A stretch of 64,000 bases of DNA from Kitasatospora aureofaciens (GTDB taxonomy: Bacteria > Actinomycetota > Actinomycetes > Streptomycetales > Streptomycetaceae): positions 248,001-312,000 of the forward strand of contig NZ_JPRF03000021.1 in assembly GCF_001188955.3 (NCBI RefSeq), given 5' to 3'. The position numbers were made by a program, and so were the translations under genes. This document shows positions 26,989-35,156 of the stretch, in pieces. The notes beneath the pieces are model-generated. The model was not told where the DNA came from. It did no database searches and saw only the letters and a program-made list of their open reading frames with translations. The stretch's first letter is position 1, and each line of letters opens with the position of its first letter.

Positions 26989-27678
26989 GCGGAACTTGTA
27001 TCACCGGGACTGGGACGTCCGCACTCGATTAAGACTGACCGGTAACTCGAGCATCTCCACGGCAGGCTCAGCTATGAGGAGCAGCCGTGGATCTTCGACG
27101 ACGACATCCTCATGTCCGCCGTAAGCCGGTTGAAGCGCAGCGACAGCAGATGGATCTCCGCTCAAGCCGCCGCACCGAACTGGCCCCGGGCCTTGAAAGA
27201 CACCATCAGGGCGATTCTGACCACAGGTGGGTGAGCGGACCTGCCACCACTACCGTGTTGACCCAGTGTGACGGCGGGGGAGGCGTGGGTGATGCCGGCA
27301 GGCTTCGCGGGGTGAGTGCCCTCACATCGGAATGTGAGACACGATGCCGGATAGTGGTGTCCGTTTTGTTCTCTTTTAAGCCCATGTGGACCGTGCTGGG
27401 AAGGTGTTTTCCCGGGTCGGAAGGGTGGGCGCGTTACGGGTGGCCGCTTCCCCCGAACCGATGCGGCCACGGCGGCTACGACCGCGGGTCGTAGCAAGGG
27501 GGTCTTGGCGGGGGCGGTTGCGGTCTGGCAGCTTGGCATTCGTCGTCAGCCACACCGGCTCCTGTCCCGCCGGATGCGGCTAACCGCCGACTCACGCCCC
27601 GCGACTGTTCGGCCCCTGTCCGGCCACGGTCGAGGCGGGGCGTGAGAGCGGCCCAACCCGATTGAGGTCTTGCTCTAC
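26989..27678. other. Intergenic leader of the transglycosylase gene
   Basis: About 690 bases. The first part contains an orphan reading frame (27046-27234, listed separately). The rest, 27240-27678, has no coding bias but contains AT-richer text (TTTTGTTCTCTTTTAAGCCC at 27363) and several GC stems, so a structured leader for the downstream wall enzyme is possible. I looked for the c-di-AMP (ydaO) riboswitch that often precedes such genes but could not match its conserved core. Confidence 0.35.
27046..27234 (+). pseudogene. Orphan coding-like fragment
   Basis: From 27046 (after an in-frame TAA) a frame with good codon bias reads LSYEEQPWIFDDDILMSAVS and on to IRAILTTGG before TGA at 27232-27234. 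The first ATG is at 27112, leaving only 40 residues, with no ribosome binding site. It looks like the 3' end of a lost gene. It shares an 18-base identical stretch, in the same reading frame, with the exported protein gene near 18027. Family unknown. Confidence 0.3.
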
Positions 27679-28074
27679 ATGCCCGCTTTCAAGCTCCGTA
27701 TGCGTACCTCTGCCGCGATCCTGGCCGGCGCCGCCGGTGTGACCGCCCTGGGTGCCGCCGTGGTCCCCGCCGTGGCCTCGGCCGCGGACGCCTCCCCGCA
27801 GGCCGTCGCCGCCCGGATCGTCCCCGCGGACCAGCTGGCCTCGTTCAGCCAGATCGTCTCCCACGAGTCCGGCTGGAACGTGACCGCGACCAACCCGAGC
27901 TCGGGCTCCTACGGACTGGGCCAGGCCCTGCCGGCCTCCAAGATGGCCTCCGCCGGCGCCGACTGGAAGACCAACCCCGCCACCCAGATCAAGTGGACGC
28001 TGGACTACATGAACACCCGCTACGGCAGCCCCAACGCCGCGTGGGCCTTCTGGCAGAACCACCACTGGTACTGA
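27679..28074 (+). CDS. Secreted lytic transglycosylase-like protein (131 aa)
   Basis: ATG at 27679 follows GAGGT at good distance; a TTG nine bases earlier is less likely. The signal peptide is clear (RTSAAILAGAAGVTALGAAV with cleavage near ASAAD, residue 35). The mature 95-residue domain has the SLT lysozyme-like pattern: catalytic Glu in IVSHESGWN, then SGSYGLGQALPASKM and YMNTRYGSPNAAWAFWQNHHWY. These small enzymes cut peptidoglycan glycan strands, often in growth or germination. A strong terminator follows 60 bases after the stop, so it is monocistronic. Confidence 0.85.
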   Translation: MPAFKLRMRTSAAILAGAAGVTALGAAVVPAVASAADASPQAVAARIVPADQLASFSQIVSHESGWNVTATNPSSGSYGLGQALPASKMASAGADWKTNPATQIKWTLDYMNTRYGSPNAAWAFWQNHHWY

Positions 28075-28135
28075 GCCGACCTCCGGCTCCCCCCGTGCCC
28101 CGGGGCCGGACAGGGGTCACCGTGGCAACCCACCA

Positions 28136-28182
28136 GGGCCCGGGCCCGCGCAACCGCGCGGCCCGGGCCCTCGTGCCGTTTT
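28136..28182 (+). terminator. Rho-independent terminator
   Basis: GGGCCCGGGCCCGCGC pairs with GCGCGGCCCGGGCCC around a short AACC-type loop, with one bulge, followed after a few bases by GTTTT at 28178-28182. It is placed to end transcription of the transglycosylase gene. Confidence 0.85.
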
Positions 28183-28317
28183 CCGACCGGCTCCCCCTCC
28201 TGGGCCGCGCGTCCCTCCAGGCCACCGGCATCCTGGACCTCCCCGCTCGGGAGCGGGGAGAACGGCCGGGGAGTGTCGTGCACCGGCGCGGGCCGGGCGG
28301 CCGGTTAGGTTCCTACC

Positions 28318-29469
28318 GTGACCGGCAATGACGTGGTCCTGGCACTGGTGATCACGACCGGGCTGGGTTTCGACTTCACCAACGGGTTCCACGACACCGG
28401 CAACGCCATGGCGACCTCCATCGTCACCGGCGCCCTCCGGCCGCGTCTCGCGGTCGCCGTGTCGGCGTTGCTGAACCTGGTCGGTGCCTTCCTGTCGACG
28501 GCGGTCGCCGCGACCATCGCCGGTGGCCTGGTGAACAGCCACGACGTGACCCTGACGGTCGTCATGGCGGGACTGACCGGAAGCATCCTGTGGAACCTGA
28601 CGACCTGGTTCCTCGGAATCCCCTCCAGCTCCTCCCACGCGCTGATCGGAGGTGTGGTCGGGGCGACGATGGCGGCGGCGGGCGGCTCCGCGGTCAAGTG
28701 GCAGGGGCTGGTCTCCAAAGTGATCGTGCCCGCCGCCCTGTCGCCGGTCATCGCCGGCGTGGTCGCCGCGCTCGGCACCTACCTGGTCTACCGCCTCACC
28801 CGCGGCGTGTCCGAGGACTCGCAACGGCACGGCTTCCGGCTCGGCCAGATCGGCTCCGCCTGCATGGTCTCGCTCGCCCACGGCACGAACGACGCACAGA
28901 AGACCATGGGCGTGATCACCCTGGCGCTGATCGCCAACGGCACGCTGTCCGCCGGAGCGAAGTCACCGACCTGGGTGATCGCCTCCTGCGCGGGGGCGAT
29001 CGCCCTCGGCACCTACATCGGCGGCTGGCGCGTCATCCGCGCGCTGGGCAAGGGACTGGTGGAGATCGACGCGCCGCAGGGGATGACCAGCGAGTCGGCG
29101 TCGGCCGCGGTGATCCTCTCCTCGACCGACTTCGGCTACTCGCTCTCCACCACGCACGTGGCCACCGGGTCGATCCTCGGTGCGGGGGTGGGCCGGAAGG
29201 GCGCGGTGGTGCGCTGGCAGATCGCCAACCGGATGGTGGTCGCCTGGCTGCTCACCCTTCCCGCCGCGGCGGTGGTCGGCGCGCTCGCCTACTGGGGCGC
29301 CGACGGGATCGGGGGGACCGCGGGGGTGGTGGCGATCGACGTCGTGCTGGTGCTGGCCGCGATCGCCTTCTACGCCGCTTCCCGCCACCCGGCCGTCACC
29401 CCGGAGAACGTCAACGCCGCGTGGACGGGTTCGGTCGTCCCGCGCGCCGCGCGCAGGAGCGGCCCGTGA
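28318..29469 (+). CDS. pitA: Low-affinity inorganic phosphate transporter, PitA family (383 aa)
   Basis: GTG at 28318 has only a weak binding site (TTAGG). The family signature appears twice as expected: DFTNGFHDTGNAMATS near residue 20 and VSLAHGTNDAQKTMGVITL near residue 185. About ten hydrophobic helices span the rest, with the loop GIPSSSSHALIGG between repeats. Pit proteins import metal-phosphate complexes with protons across the membrane. The stop overlaps the GTG of a small membrane protein, a pairing common in Streptomyces. Confidence 0.9.
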   Translation: MTGNDVVLALVITTGLGFDFTNGFHDTGNAMATSIVTGALRPRLAVAVSALLNLVGAFLSTAVAATIAGGLVNSHDVTLTVVMAGLTGSILWNLTTWFLGIPSSSSHALIGGVVGATMAAAGGSAVKWQGLVSKVIVPAALSPVIAGVVAALGTYLVYRLTRGVSEDSQRHGFRLGQIGSACMVSLAHGTNDAQKTMGVITLALIANGTLSAGAKSPTWVIASCAGAIALGTYIGGWRVIRALGKGLVEIDAPQGMTSESASAAVILSSTDFGYSLSTTHVATGSILGAGVGRKGAVVRWQIANRMVVAWLLTLPAAAVVGALAYWGADGIGGTAGVVAIDVVLVLAAIAFYAASRHPAVTPENVNAAWTGSVVPRAARRSGP

Positions 29470-29711
29470 ACTCCTGGATCAACCTCGACGCGCTGTGGAA
29501 GATCATCGTGGTGGGAGTGCTGGTCGGCGCCGGGCTGCCCGCGCTGTTCGCCATCGGCGTGCGCGCCCTCAACCCGCCGGCCCGCACGGACAGGGCCGCC
29601 GCCACGCCTCCGGCCGCCGGACCGATCGGCTACCTCGTCGCCGCGGTGTGCTTCGCGGTGGTCCTCGCCGCGATCGGGTGGGGTGTGTCCGTCATCGTCA
29701 GCCACCGCTGA
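29466..29711 (+). CDS. Small two-helix membrane protein paired with PitA (81 aa)
   Basis: GTG at 29466 overlaps the pitA stop by four bases (GTGA). Two hydrophobic segments are visible: IIVVGVLVGAGLPALFAIGV (residues about 12-31) and LVAAVCFAVVLAAIGWGVSV (about 55-74). The loop between them is Pro/Ala-rich. Strict coupling to pitA suggests an accessory or stabilising subunit; no activity can be read from the sequence. Confidence 0.75.
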   Translation: MNSWINLDALWKIIVVGVLVGAGLPALFAIGVRALNPPARTDRAAATPPAAGPIGYLVAAVCFAVVLAAIGWGVSVIVSHR

Positions 29712-30352
29712 CCGGCGCCGGCGTCGTCCCCGAGCAGCGAAGAACCCCTCGCGCGCCCTGACCCGCACCGCGTCGGCCGACGGTCCCCGCGGCGCGCCGA
29801 CCGCCGCCAACGGGCCGAGGGGGGCGGAAACGGCGATGGGCTCAGCCGTCCGGTCGGTGGCCTCACCAGTCAGGCCGGCCAGGGCACTTGCGCACCGTGC
29901 CGTTCCCGGGGCACGTCGATGAGCAACCTCCTGGAAGCCGCCTACCGGGTCGGGGCGGGGAGACGGAGAAGGAGCAGGTGCGCGCTCGCTACGGTTGGGC
30001 CGCGGCCGACCCCGCCGGGACCGGCCGGACGTCGTCCCGTCCCTGCCCCGCCCCGCCAGGAGCCGGGCAGGGGCGGTGCTCCGAATACTCGAACTCCAGA
30101 CCCCACCACGTGCACCAGAGCGACCGACCGGCCCCGCGTCCGTGGTGCTGGACGTGCCGATGGGGCGCCCGCACCGTCCCGGTGTCCCGGGGGCGCGCGG
30201 CAATGCCCTTTCCCCGCAAGGGCGTTGACGGAAGTAGTTCGAGTACGTGACGCTCGGTGGACAGCCCGGAGCGGGCCGTCGGCCGCGCTGCGGAGCGCTG
30301 TCCCGACGCCCCGGCCGGATGTCCACCCCGCACCCCTTGTGGAGGTACCACC
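29712..30352. other. Intergenic region, no gene seen
   Basis: About 640 bases. Open frames on both strands are Arg/Pro/Gly-rich shadows without ribosome binding sites. The region before 30353 should hold the promoter of the secreted protein. Confidence 0.35.
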
Positions 30353-30718
30353 ATGTCCAGCCGCGGTCTCGCCGTTCCCGGAGCCGCCGTCGCCGCTCTC
30401 GCCCTCGCCGCCCTGTTCCTCCCGGCCGCCGGCGCCCACGCCGCACCGCGCGCCGACTCGTGCACCAACAACTGGAGCATCAGCTCCGCCGAAGGCTACG
30501 CGAACGGGAAGTGGTGCAACTACGACACCAAGGTCATCGGCACGGTGCACGACACCAAGGCGGACGGCCGCTGCCCCTACGTGCGCGGAGACCTCTCCAA
30601 CGGCGGCCACGTCGACAGCGACTGGGCCGGCGGAAAGGGCAAGTCCCGCTCCATCACCCTCCTCGCCCCCTCGAACAGCCACTTCACCAGCCTCAGCATG
30701 CGCTACATCAACTGTTGA
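30353..30718 (+). CDS. Secreted hypothetical protein (121 aa)
   Basis: ATG at 30353 has GGAGG seven bases upstream and opens a signal peptide (VAALALAALFLPAAGAHA, cleavage after Ala about 30). The mature 90 residues contain four Cys (DSCTNNWS, KWCNYD, GRCPYVRG and the final NC), fitting two disulfides, and several Asn/Gly/Ser turns. It is a small extracellular protein of unknown role; the pattern is like bacteriocin- or inhibitor-like exported peptides but that is only resemblance. Confidence 0.7.
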   Translation: MSSRGLAVPGAAVAALALAALFLPAAGAHAAPRADSCTNNWSISSAEGYANGKWCNYDTKVIGTVHDTKADGRCPYVRGDLSNGGHVDSDWAGGKGKSRSITLLAPSNSHFTSLSMRYINC

Positions 30719-30790
30719 CGCCCATCGCGGCGGCAGGGGCCTGGGCATGACGGCCCCTGCCCGTCCGCCCTGGGCCTCCCCGGGTCCGTC

Positions 30791-30838
30791 CGCGCACCCG
30801 CCGCGCACCCGCCGCGCACCCGCCGCGCACACGCCGCG
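30791..30838. repeat. Short tandem repeat, CGCGCACCCGC unit
   Basis: About four copies of an 11-base unit (GCACCCGCCGC) lie head to tail between the secreted protein and the minus-strand candidate immunity gene. It is non-coding and too short and GC-simple for a CRISPR array. It probably arose by slippage. Confidence 0.7.
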
Positions 30839-30891
30839 GGCGCGCCACCGGCGCGCGGTCCGGGTGTGGCCGGTCAGTCGTCCTCCCGCGG

Positions 30892-31299
30892 TCACGGCGA
30901 GAGCGGTGGCTCGGCGGGACCGTCGGCAGCGGCCGGCTCCTGGAGGGGCCGGCGGCGGGCCTCGGCAAGGGCCCGCTCGAACTGCTCGCGGGCCCGCCGC
31001 TGGATTCCGTCGCTGTCGTGCAGGAGCGCGTCCATCTCCTCCGGCGCGGCCGGGACGGGGGCCGGTCCCCCGTCGGTCAGGCGGTCGTAGAGCCATCGGC
31101 ACGCCCGGTCCTCGTCCGTGAACCGCTCGAGCACCGCTCGCTCGCCGCGCTCATGGACTCCCACGACCCACACGCCGGCGCGTTCTTCGAGGAAGTAGCG
31201 GTCGGCCCGCTGAGGGCCGCCGGGACAACCGGGGATCTCGTAGTACGGCTGCGGGACCCCGGCCGCTCGAAGGGCCCGGCGCAGTTGGAACCGGTCCAT
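30892..31299 (-). CDS. Candidate immunity protein for the adjacent TNT toxin (135 aa)
   Basis: ATG at 31299 follows GGGAGGGAGACTGGCTTC. The product is soluble and cytoplasmic: VPQPYYEIPGC near the start, RYFLEERAGVWVVGVHERG, then RACRWLYDRLTDGGP and an acidic helix ending in a Pro-rich tail. The fold looks like a small alpha/beta protein without catalytic motif. It starts 73 bases after the stop of the secreted NADase gene on the same strand, the usual place for an immunity gene. The role is inferred from position and size only; an intergenic hairpin suggests its level may be set separately from the toxin. Confidence 0.5.
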   Translation of the reverse strand: MDRFQLRRALRAAGVPQPYYEIPGCPGGPQRADRYFLEERAGVWVVGVHERGERAVLERFTDEDRACRWLYDRLTDGGPAPVPAAPEEMDALLHDSDGIQRRAREQFERALAEARRRPLQEPAAADGPAEPPLSP

Positions 31300-31334
31300 G
31301 AAGCCAGTCTCCCTCCCGCCGGCAAAACACCGGG

Positions 31335-31358
31335 GGCCCGGCCCCTGAGGGCCGGGCC
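31335..31358 (-). terminator. Hairpin between toxin and candidate immunity gene
   Basis: GGCCCGGCCC and GGGCCGGGCC form a ten-pair stem with a short loop; on the minus strand it is followed by CCCGGTGTTTT. It lies in the 73-base gap between the stop at 31373 and the start at 31299, so it can act as a terminator or attenuator within the unit. Confidence 0.65.
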
Positions 31359-31372
31359 TCGGCGTCACGACG

Positions 31373-32257
31373 TCATCGCGAGGTGGCTTTCCCCGCCACC
31401 GGCGCGGACTCCCGCTCCATCTGTGCCTCGTCCTCGTCCACCGGCGTGGTCTTCACCCTCACCAGGGTGCCGTTGTTCACCAGCGTGGCGACGGTGGCGA
31501 AGGGGATGCTCGGGCAGAACCTGCTCGACGCCACGTACTGGATGGCCCCGCCCGGTTGCTCGAACGCCGGGGCGGCCGGCCCCGCACACACGGTGACGTC
31601 CTTCGCCACCCGGTACAGGTTGTAGTCGTACGGGTAGCGGGGGTCGATGGTGTTGAGGCTCGACGGCGGGATCGCCCGCTGGCCGTACTTCGTGCCCGCC
31701 GGGGAGAAGAACCGGCCCGATTCGTTGCCGAACCGGTCGACCATCAGGTTCTGGCCCGCCTGGAGCAGCAACGGCGCTGCGAGCACGCCGCCCATCGAGT
31801 CGTGCTCGAAGCCGTCGTCGTTCGGGTACTTCCAGTCGCCCTCGCCCGAATCCAGGGAGGGGTCCCACCACCTGTTCAGGAACTCCACGGCGGTCAGCCC
31901 GCCGAGCCGGTCGTAGCCCTCAAGGATGTTGCCCAGCAGCCCACGGGTCGGCAGCCGCTTGGGGCCCAGCCGCCAGTCGCCGCAGTAGTAGTACGGGCGG
32001 AATTCCTCGGGGATGGGATACGGCACCAGTCCCTTGCACGCACGCGGACCGTGATCGCCGTCCTCGTCCCCCCGCTGTACGGGCAACCCCACCGGCCCGG
32101 GCGCCGGCACGCCCGACCCGACCTGCCCGAAGGCGCCCGCTCGACGAGCGCCGTCCTCGACCGCGGGCGCGGCCGACGACACGGATGGGCCCATGACCAC
32201 GGAACCGACCAGGCCGACCGCAGCGGCGAAGCCGACACACCACCTTGACGATCTCAC
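31373..32257 (-). CDS. Secreted TNT-domain NAD+ glycohydrolase toxin (294 aa)
   Basis: GTG at 32257 follows GGGAGGTTCA. A signal peptide (VGFAAAVGLVGSVVMGPSVS, cleavage near SSAAP at residue 30) leads to a variable linker. Residues about 130-260 match the C-terminal toxin domain of the Mycobacterium tuberculosis necrotizing toxin: WKYPNDDGF, the core VDRFGNESGRFFSPAGTKYG, QRAIPPSSLN with its Arg, and EQPGGAIQYV where Gln240 aligns with the known catalytic Gln. TNT enzymes hydrolyse NAD+ and NADP+. Here the domain is exported by Sec rather than attached to a large carrier. A small downstream gene on the same strand may be its immunity partner. Confidence 0.8.
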   Translation of the reverse strand: MRSSRWCVGFAAAVGLVGSVVMGPSVSSAAPAVEDGARRAGAFGQVGSGVPAPGPVGLPVQRGDEDGDHGPRACKGLVPYPIPEEFRPYYYCGDWRLGPKRLPTRGLLGNILEGYDRLGGLTAVEFLNRWWDPSLDSGEGDWKYPNDDGFEHDSMGGVLAAPLLLQAGQNLMVDRFGNESGRFFSPAGTKYGQRAIPPSSLNTIDPRYPYDYNLYRVAKDVTVCAGPAAPAFEQPGGAIQYVASSRFCPSIPFATVATLVNNGTLVRVKTTPVDEDEAQMERESAPVAGKATSR

Positions 32258-32588
32258 TGAACCTCCCAGGGGAACTCGGCGTCCGGCACAGGCCGCCCGG
32301 CCCGCCGGGACGACCGTGGAACGGCCGGAATGACGAGATCACTGAAGCCGACGGGATCGACGAGTGCGAGCAGACGTGCCGCACCCGCGTCCGAACGGGT
32401 CCGGCGGGAGTACGACCTGACGCGCCGCCCGGGTGACACGACGAGCGGCGCGCCGAACATTCGTGTGAGGCTCCTCCGACGTGCGAGCGGCGGTAGCCGG
32501 CACGGCCGCTGATGCCGGGTCGCCGAACAACGACCCGCGTGACGGTGACGGCTTGGGCGACCGAACAGGTGGCCCCGGATCCACCGGT
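32258..32588. other. Promoter region of the toxin gene, no gene seen
   Basis: About 330 bases upstream of the toxin start and after the next minus-strand gene. No frame has good coding bias. No clear promoter hexamers could be assigned by eye. Confidence 0.35.
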
Positions 32589-33083
32589 TCAGAGACACGT
32601 CCAGCAGTACAGCAGGTCGCCGGCCACCCGGGCACGCCGCGCGAGCCCGGCCAGATCCCCGACCACCGGACACAGGCTCTCGGCGGAGGCCCCGTGCAAC
32701 TCCTCCGCCCGCGCCCAGCGGGCGGCGACCGCCGGAATGTCCTCATCCGGTATCGCGGCGAGCGTGTCGCGGGTGCCGGCGTCGAGTTCGAACACCCACG
32801 GGCCCGTCAGCCAGGGGTCGTCCTCGTCCTCGGGCCCGTCCCGGCCGGGAGGTGGCGTGGCCGGCCAGACCGGCGTGTCGCCCACGAGGTCGACGGCCCA
32901 CGGCACTTGGCGGACAGCGGCCACCAGCTGCCCGAGGACGACGGTCGGATCCAGCCCCTTGGCCTCGACCCCGTCCAACGCCCGCTGCGGCCCGAGGAGC
33001 GGCGATCCCCCGTCGGCCGCCTCCAGCACCCGCCGGACCACAGCCGCGTCCGCCGCGCGGAAATAGTCGGTCATCACACCCAT
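32589..33083 (-). CDS. Hypothetical protein, DUF1877-like (164 aa)
   Basis: ATG at 33083 follows GGGAGGGCAGGACG. The start MGVMTDYFRAAD resembles the DUF1877 (YfbM-like) family, followed by DGVEAKGLDPTVVLGQLVAA and a Trp/Pro-rich middle (GPWVFELDAGTRDTL), ending YCWTCL. It is soluble, acidic and without signal peptide. Proteins of this kind often occur beside toxin genes as orphan immunity-like proteins, but no direct evidence is present. It lies on the same strand as the TNT toxin, upstream of it. Confidence 0.65.
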   Translation of the reverse strand: MGVMTDYFRAADAAVVRRVLEAADGGSPLLGPQRALDGVEAKGLDPTVVLGQLVAAVRQVPWAVDLVGDTPVWPATPPPGRDGPEDEDDPWLTGPWVFELDAGTRDTLAAIPDEDIPAVAARWARAEELHGASAESLCPVVGDLAGLARRARVAGDLLYCWTCL

Positions 33084-33151
33084 CGTCCTGCCCTCCCCTG
33101 CGCGTCTCGTGCGTCACGGGAAGTAGAGCAGGCCCCACTGACATTGATGCC

Positions 33152-33583
33152 CTACCAGGCCGGCCGCGGATCCCTCCGCTCCTCGGAGAACCCCGCCGGC
33201 ACCGGTGTCGCAGCGCGCCACAGCAGCCCGGGGGCGGGCACGAACTCGGTAGAGGGCGCCAGCGGATGGAGCCGCCGATGCCCCGGGACGGGAATCTCGG
33301 TCAACCGCCCGTCCCGCATCATCCACAACCCGAAGCAGTCGTCCTCCTCGTCATGGATCAACACCTGAACACTCTCCGGCGCCTTCCACGGCAGCGACTC
33401 CAAGTGGCGCAGCAACCCCGTCCGCTGCCCCATCCGGTCGAACTCGGCCGCCCAGGCCTCAGTGAACGTGGGCAGCGGCACGAAGCACCCGTACCAACTA
33501 CGCGAGGCATCCGGCCGACACAGCGGCGCCATCGCCTCCTCATCCCACGGAGCCAGCACGAGGACCTGCGCGATTCTGGTCAT
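33152..33583 (-). CDS. Hypothetical protein (143 aa)
   Basis: ATG at 33583 was chosen because coding bias begins there; its binding site is weak. Visible features are a hydrophobic first strand (RIAQVLVLAPWDEEAMAPLC), a Trp/Phe-rich core (SWYGCFVPLPTFTEAWAAEF) and an acidic stretch IHDEEDDCFGLW. No signal peptide or catalytic motif was found. It is 68 bases upstream of the DUF1877-like gene and may be cotranscribed. It is divergent from the SpoIIE phosphatase gene. Family not recognised. Confidence 0.6.
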   Translation of the reverse strand: MTRIAQVLVLAPWDEEAMAPLCRPDASRSWYGCFVPLPTFTEAWAAEFDRMGQRTGLLRHLESLPWKAPESVQVLIHDEEDDCFGLWMMRDGRLTEIPVPGHRRLHPLAPSTEFVPAPGLLWRAATPVPAGFSEERRDPRPAW

Positions 33584-33852
33584 GCGGCAGTATCGGCGCA
33601 GGACACACCGGTGAAGCAACCGAATTCGAGCGGGGTGCCCAGCGGGGACGAGCACAGGAAGTCGGCCCGCCGCCCGCGCCGCCGCCGTGATCGACCATGA
33701 CGGGCGCGTCCTGCTCGTGGCCCGGGCGGGGTCCGGAGGAGCCCTCCGTCGAAGCTTGCGCATGGCTGCGAACGGCGTCGTGCGGTGACCGGTCACCCCT
33801 CGCCGGGCGGACAGGGTGTGCGGCTGGAGCCGGTCCGGCGCACAGTTGGGGG

Positions 33853-34983
33853 ATGGGTGTCGGGGTGCGTCGGGCTGACGACGAGAGGCTCGGGCGGCGG
33901 AATCGGATGCTGGTGCTGATCCCGGTCGCCCTGATCGTGCTGATCACCGTGGTCGACATCCACTCCTCCAAGGACATCCACCTCGGCCCGCTGCTGGTGA
34001 TCGCTCCGGCGCTCACGCCGTCCTTCGCCGGACCCAGGGCCACAGCGGCGATCGGGGCACTCGCGGTGGCAGCGCAGGTGTTCATCGCGGTCCTGCACGG
34101 CGGGTTGACCACCAGCAACCACCTCGCGCAGATCGCCGCACTCACCGTCCTCTCGGCGCTGATCGTCGTCTTCACGCTGGTGCGCGAACACCGCAACCGC
34201 CAGCTCGTACGGGCGCAGTCGGTCTCTGAGGCCGCGCAGCGCGCTCTCCTGCGACCGCTGCCCGATCGGATCGGCCCTCTGGAACTCGCCACGACGTACC
34301 TCGCGGCCGAGGACGAGACCCACATCGGCGGCGATCTGTACACCGCCACCCGCACCGACGACGGGACCCGGGTCCTGATCGGCGACGTGCGCGGCAAGGG
34401 CCTGGCCGCCGTCGGCGAGGCAGCGCTGCTGTTGAGCGCGTTCCGGCTGGTCGCAGCGCGCCACCGCGACCTGGCCGACCTCGCCCGCACCCTGCACCGG
34501 CACGTGGAACGCTACCTGGTCGACTTCGCCGACAGCGGCGACGAGACCGGCGAGCACTTCATCACCGCACTGCTCCTGGACATTCCCGATGACGAGCCGG
34601 TCGTCAGCCTGACGAACTGCGGCCACCCCCCACCGCTCCTGCTGCGGCAGGGCCGTGTCAGGGTGCTGGAGGACACCGAGGCGGCACCGCCCCTGGGCGT
34701 CCCGGTCGCGGCCCCGGACGCGCACCGCAGCCGGACCACCCCCTTCCGCAGCGACGACACCCTGCTGCTCTACACGGACGGTGTGACCGAGGCACGCGAC
34801 CGCGACGGAGTCTTCTACCCACTGGCCGAGCGCACCGCCCGCTGGGCGACCTGTGCCCCCGAGGCGTTGGTGGCCCACCTGCGCCGGGACCTCCTCTCCC
34901 ACTGCGGGGGGCGCCTCGGCGACGACGCGGCGATCATCGCGATCCGACGCACGCCCACGGCCGGCCACCCTGCCGAGTCCTGA
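33853..34983 (+). CDS. Membrane PP2C/SpoIIE-type serine/threonine phosphatase (376 aa)
   Basis: ATG at 33853 lies close behind GGGGG; a GTG four codons later is an alternative. Residues about 20-120 hold three or four hydrophobic helices (VLIPVALIVLITVVD; ALAVAAQVFIAVLH; IAALTVLSALIVVFTLV). The SpoIIE phosphatase domain fills residues 135-370: HIGGDLYTATRTDDG, IGDVRGKGLAAVGEA, LTNCGHPPPLLL and LLLYTDGVTEARDRDG, with the Asp residues that bind two metal ions. Such proteins dephosphorylate anti-anti-sigma factors and control stress or development. No partner sigma-factor gene lies nearby. Confidence 0.9.
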   Translation: MGVGVRRADDERLGRRNRMLVLIPVALIVLITVVDIHSSKDIHLGPLLVIAPALTPSFAGPRATAAIGALAVAAQVFIAVLHGGLTTSNHLAQIAALTVLSALIVVFTLVREHRNRQLVRAQSVSEAAQRALLRPLPDRIGPLELATTYLAAEDETHIGGDLYTATRTDDGTRVLIGDVRGKGLAAVGEAALLLSAFRLVAARHRDLADLARTLHRHVERYLVDFADSGDETGEHFITALLLDIPDDEPVVSLTNCGHPPPLLLRQGRVRVLEDTEAAPPLGVPVAAPDAHRSRTTPFRSDDTLLLYTDGVTEARDRDGVFYPLAERTARWATCAPEALVAHLRRDLLSHCGGRLGDDAAIIAIRRTPTAGHPAES

Positions 34984-35156
34984 CCCCGGGCCGTCGCCCG
35001 GACGGGGCGGGTCCGGGATCCGGGCCGCCCGGAGGCTGTCCCCATGATCACGGTTCGGTGACCTTCCGGCCCTTGGGAGGCCCATGGCCCGTTCTCGGTG
35101 TTCGCAGGGCGGTAGGTTTCCGAACACACTTTCTTGACCACCACGGGGGATTCACC

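Noticed and set aside
27240..27678. c-di-AMP (ydaO) riboswitch ahead of the transglycosylase gene
   Set aside because: Such riboswitches often precede wall enzymes in actinobacteria, but I could not match the conserved core by eye. A covariance-model search would settle it.
30791..30838. CRISPR-like array
   Set aside because: Units of 11 bases lie head to tail with no spacers; it is a simple tandem repeat.
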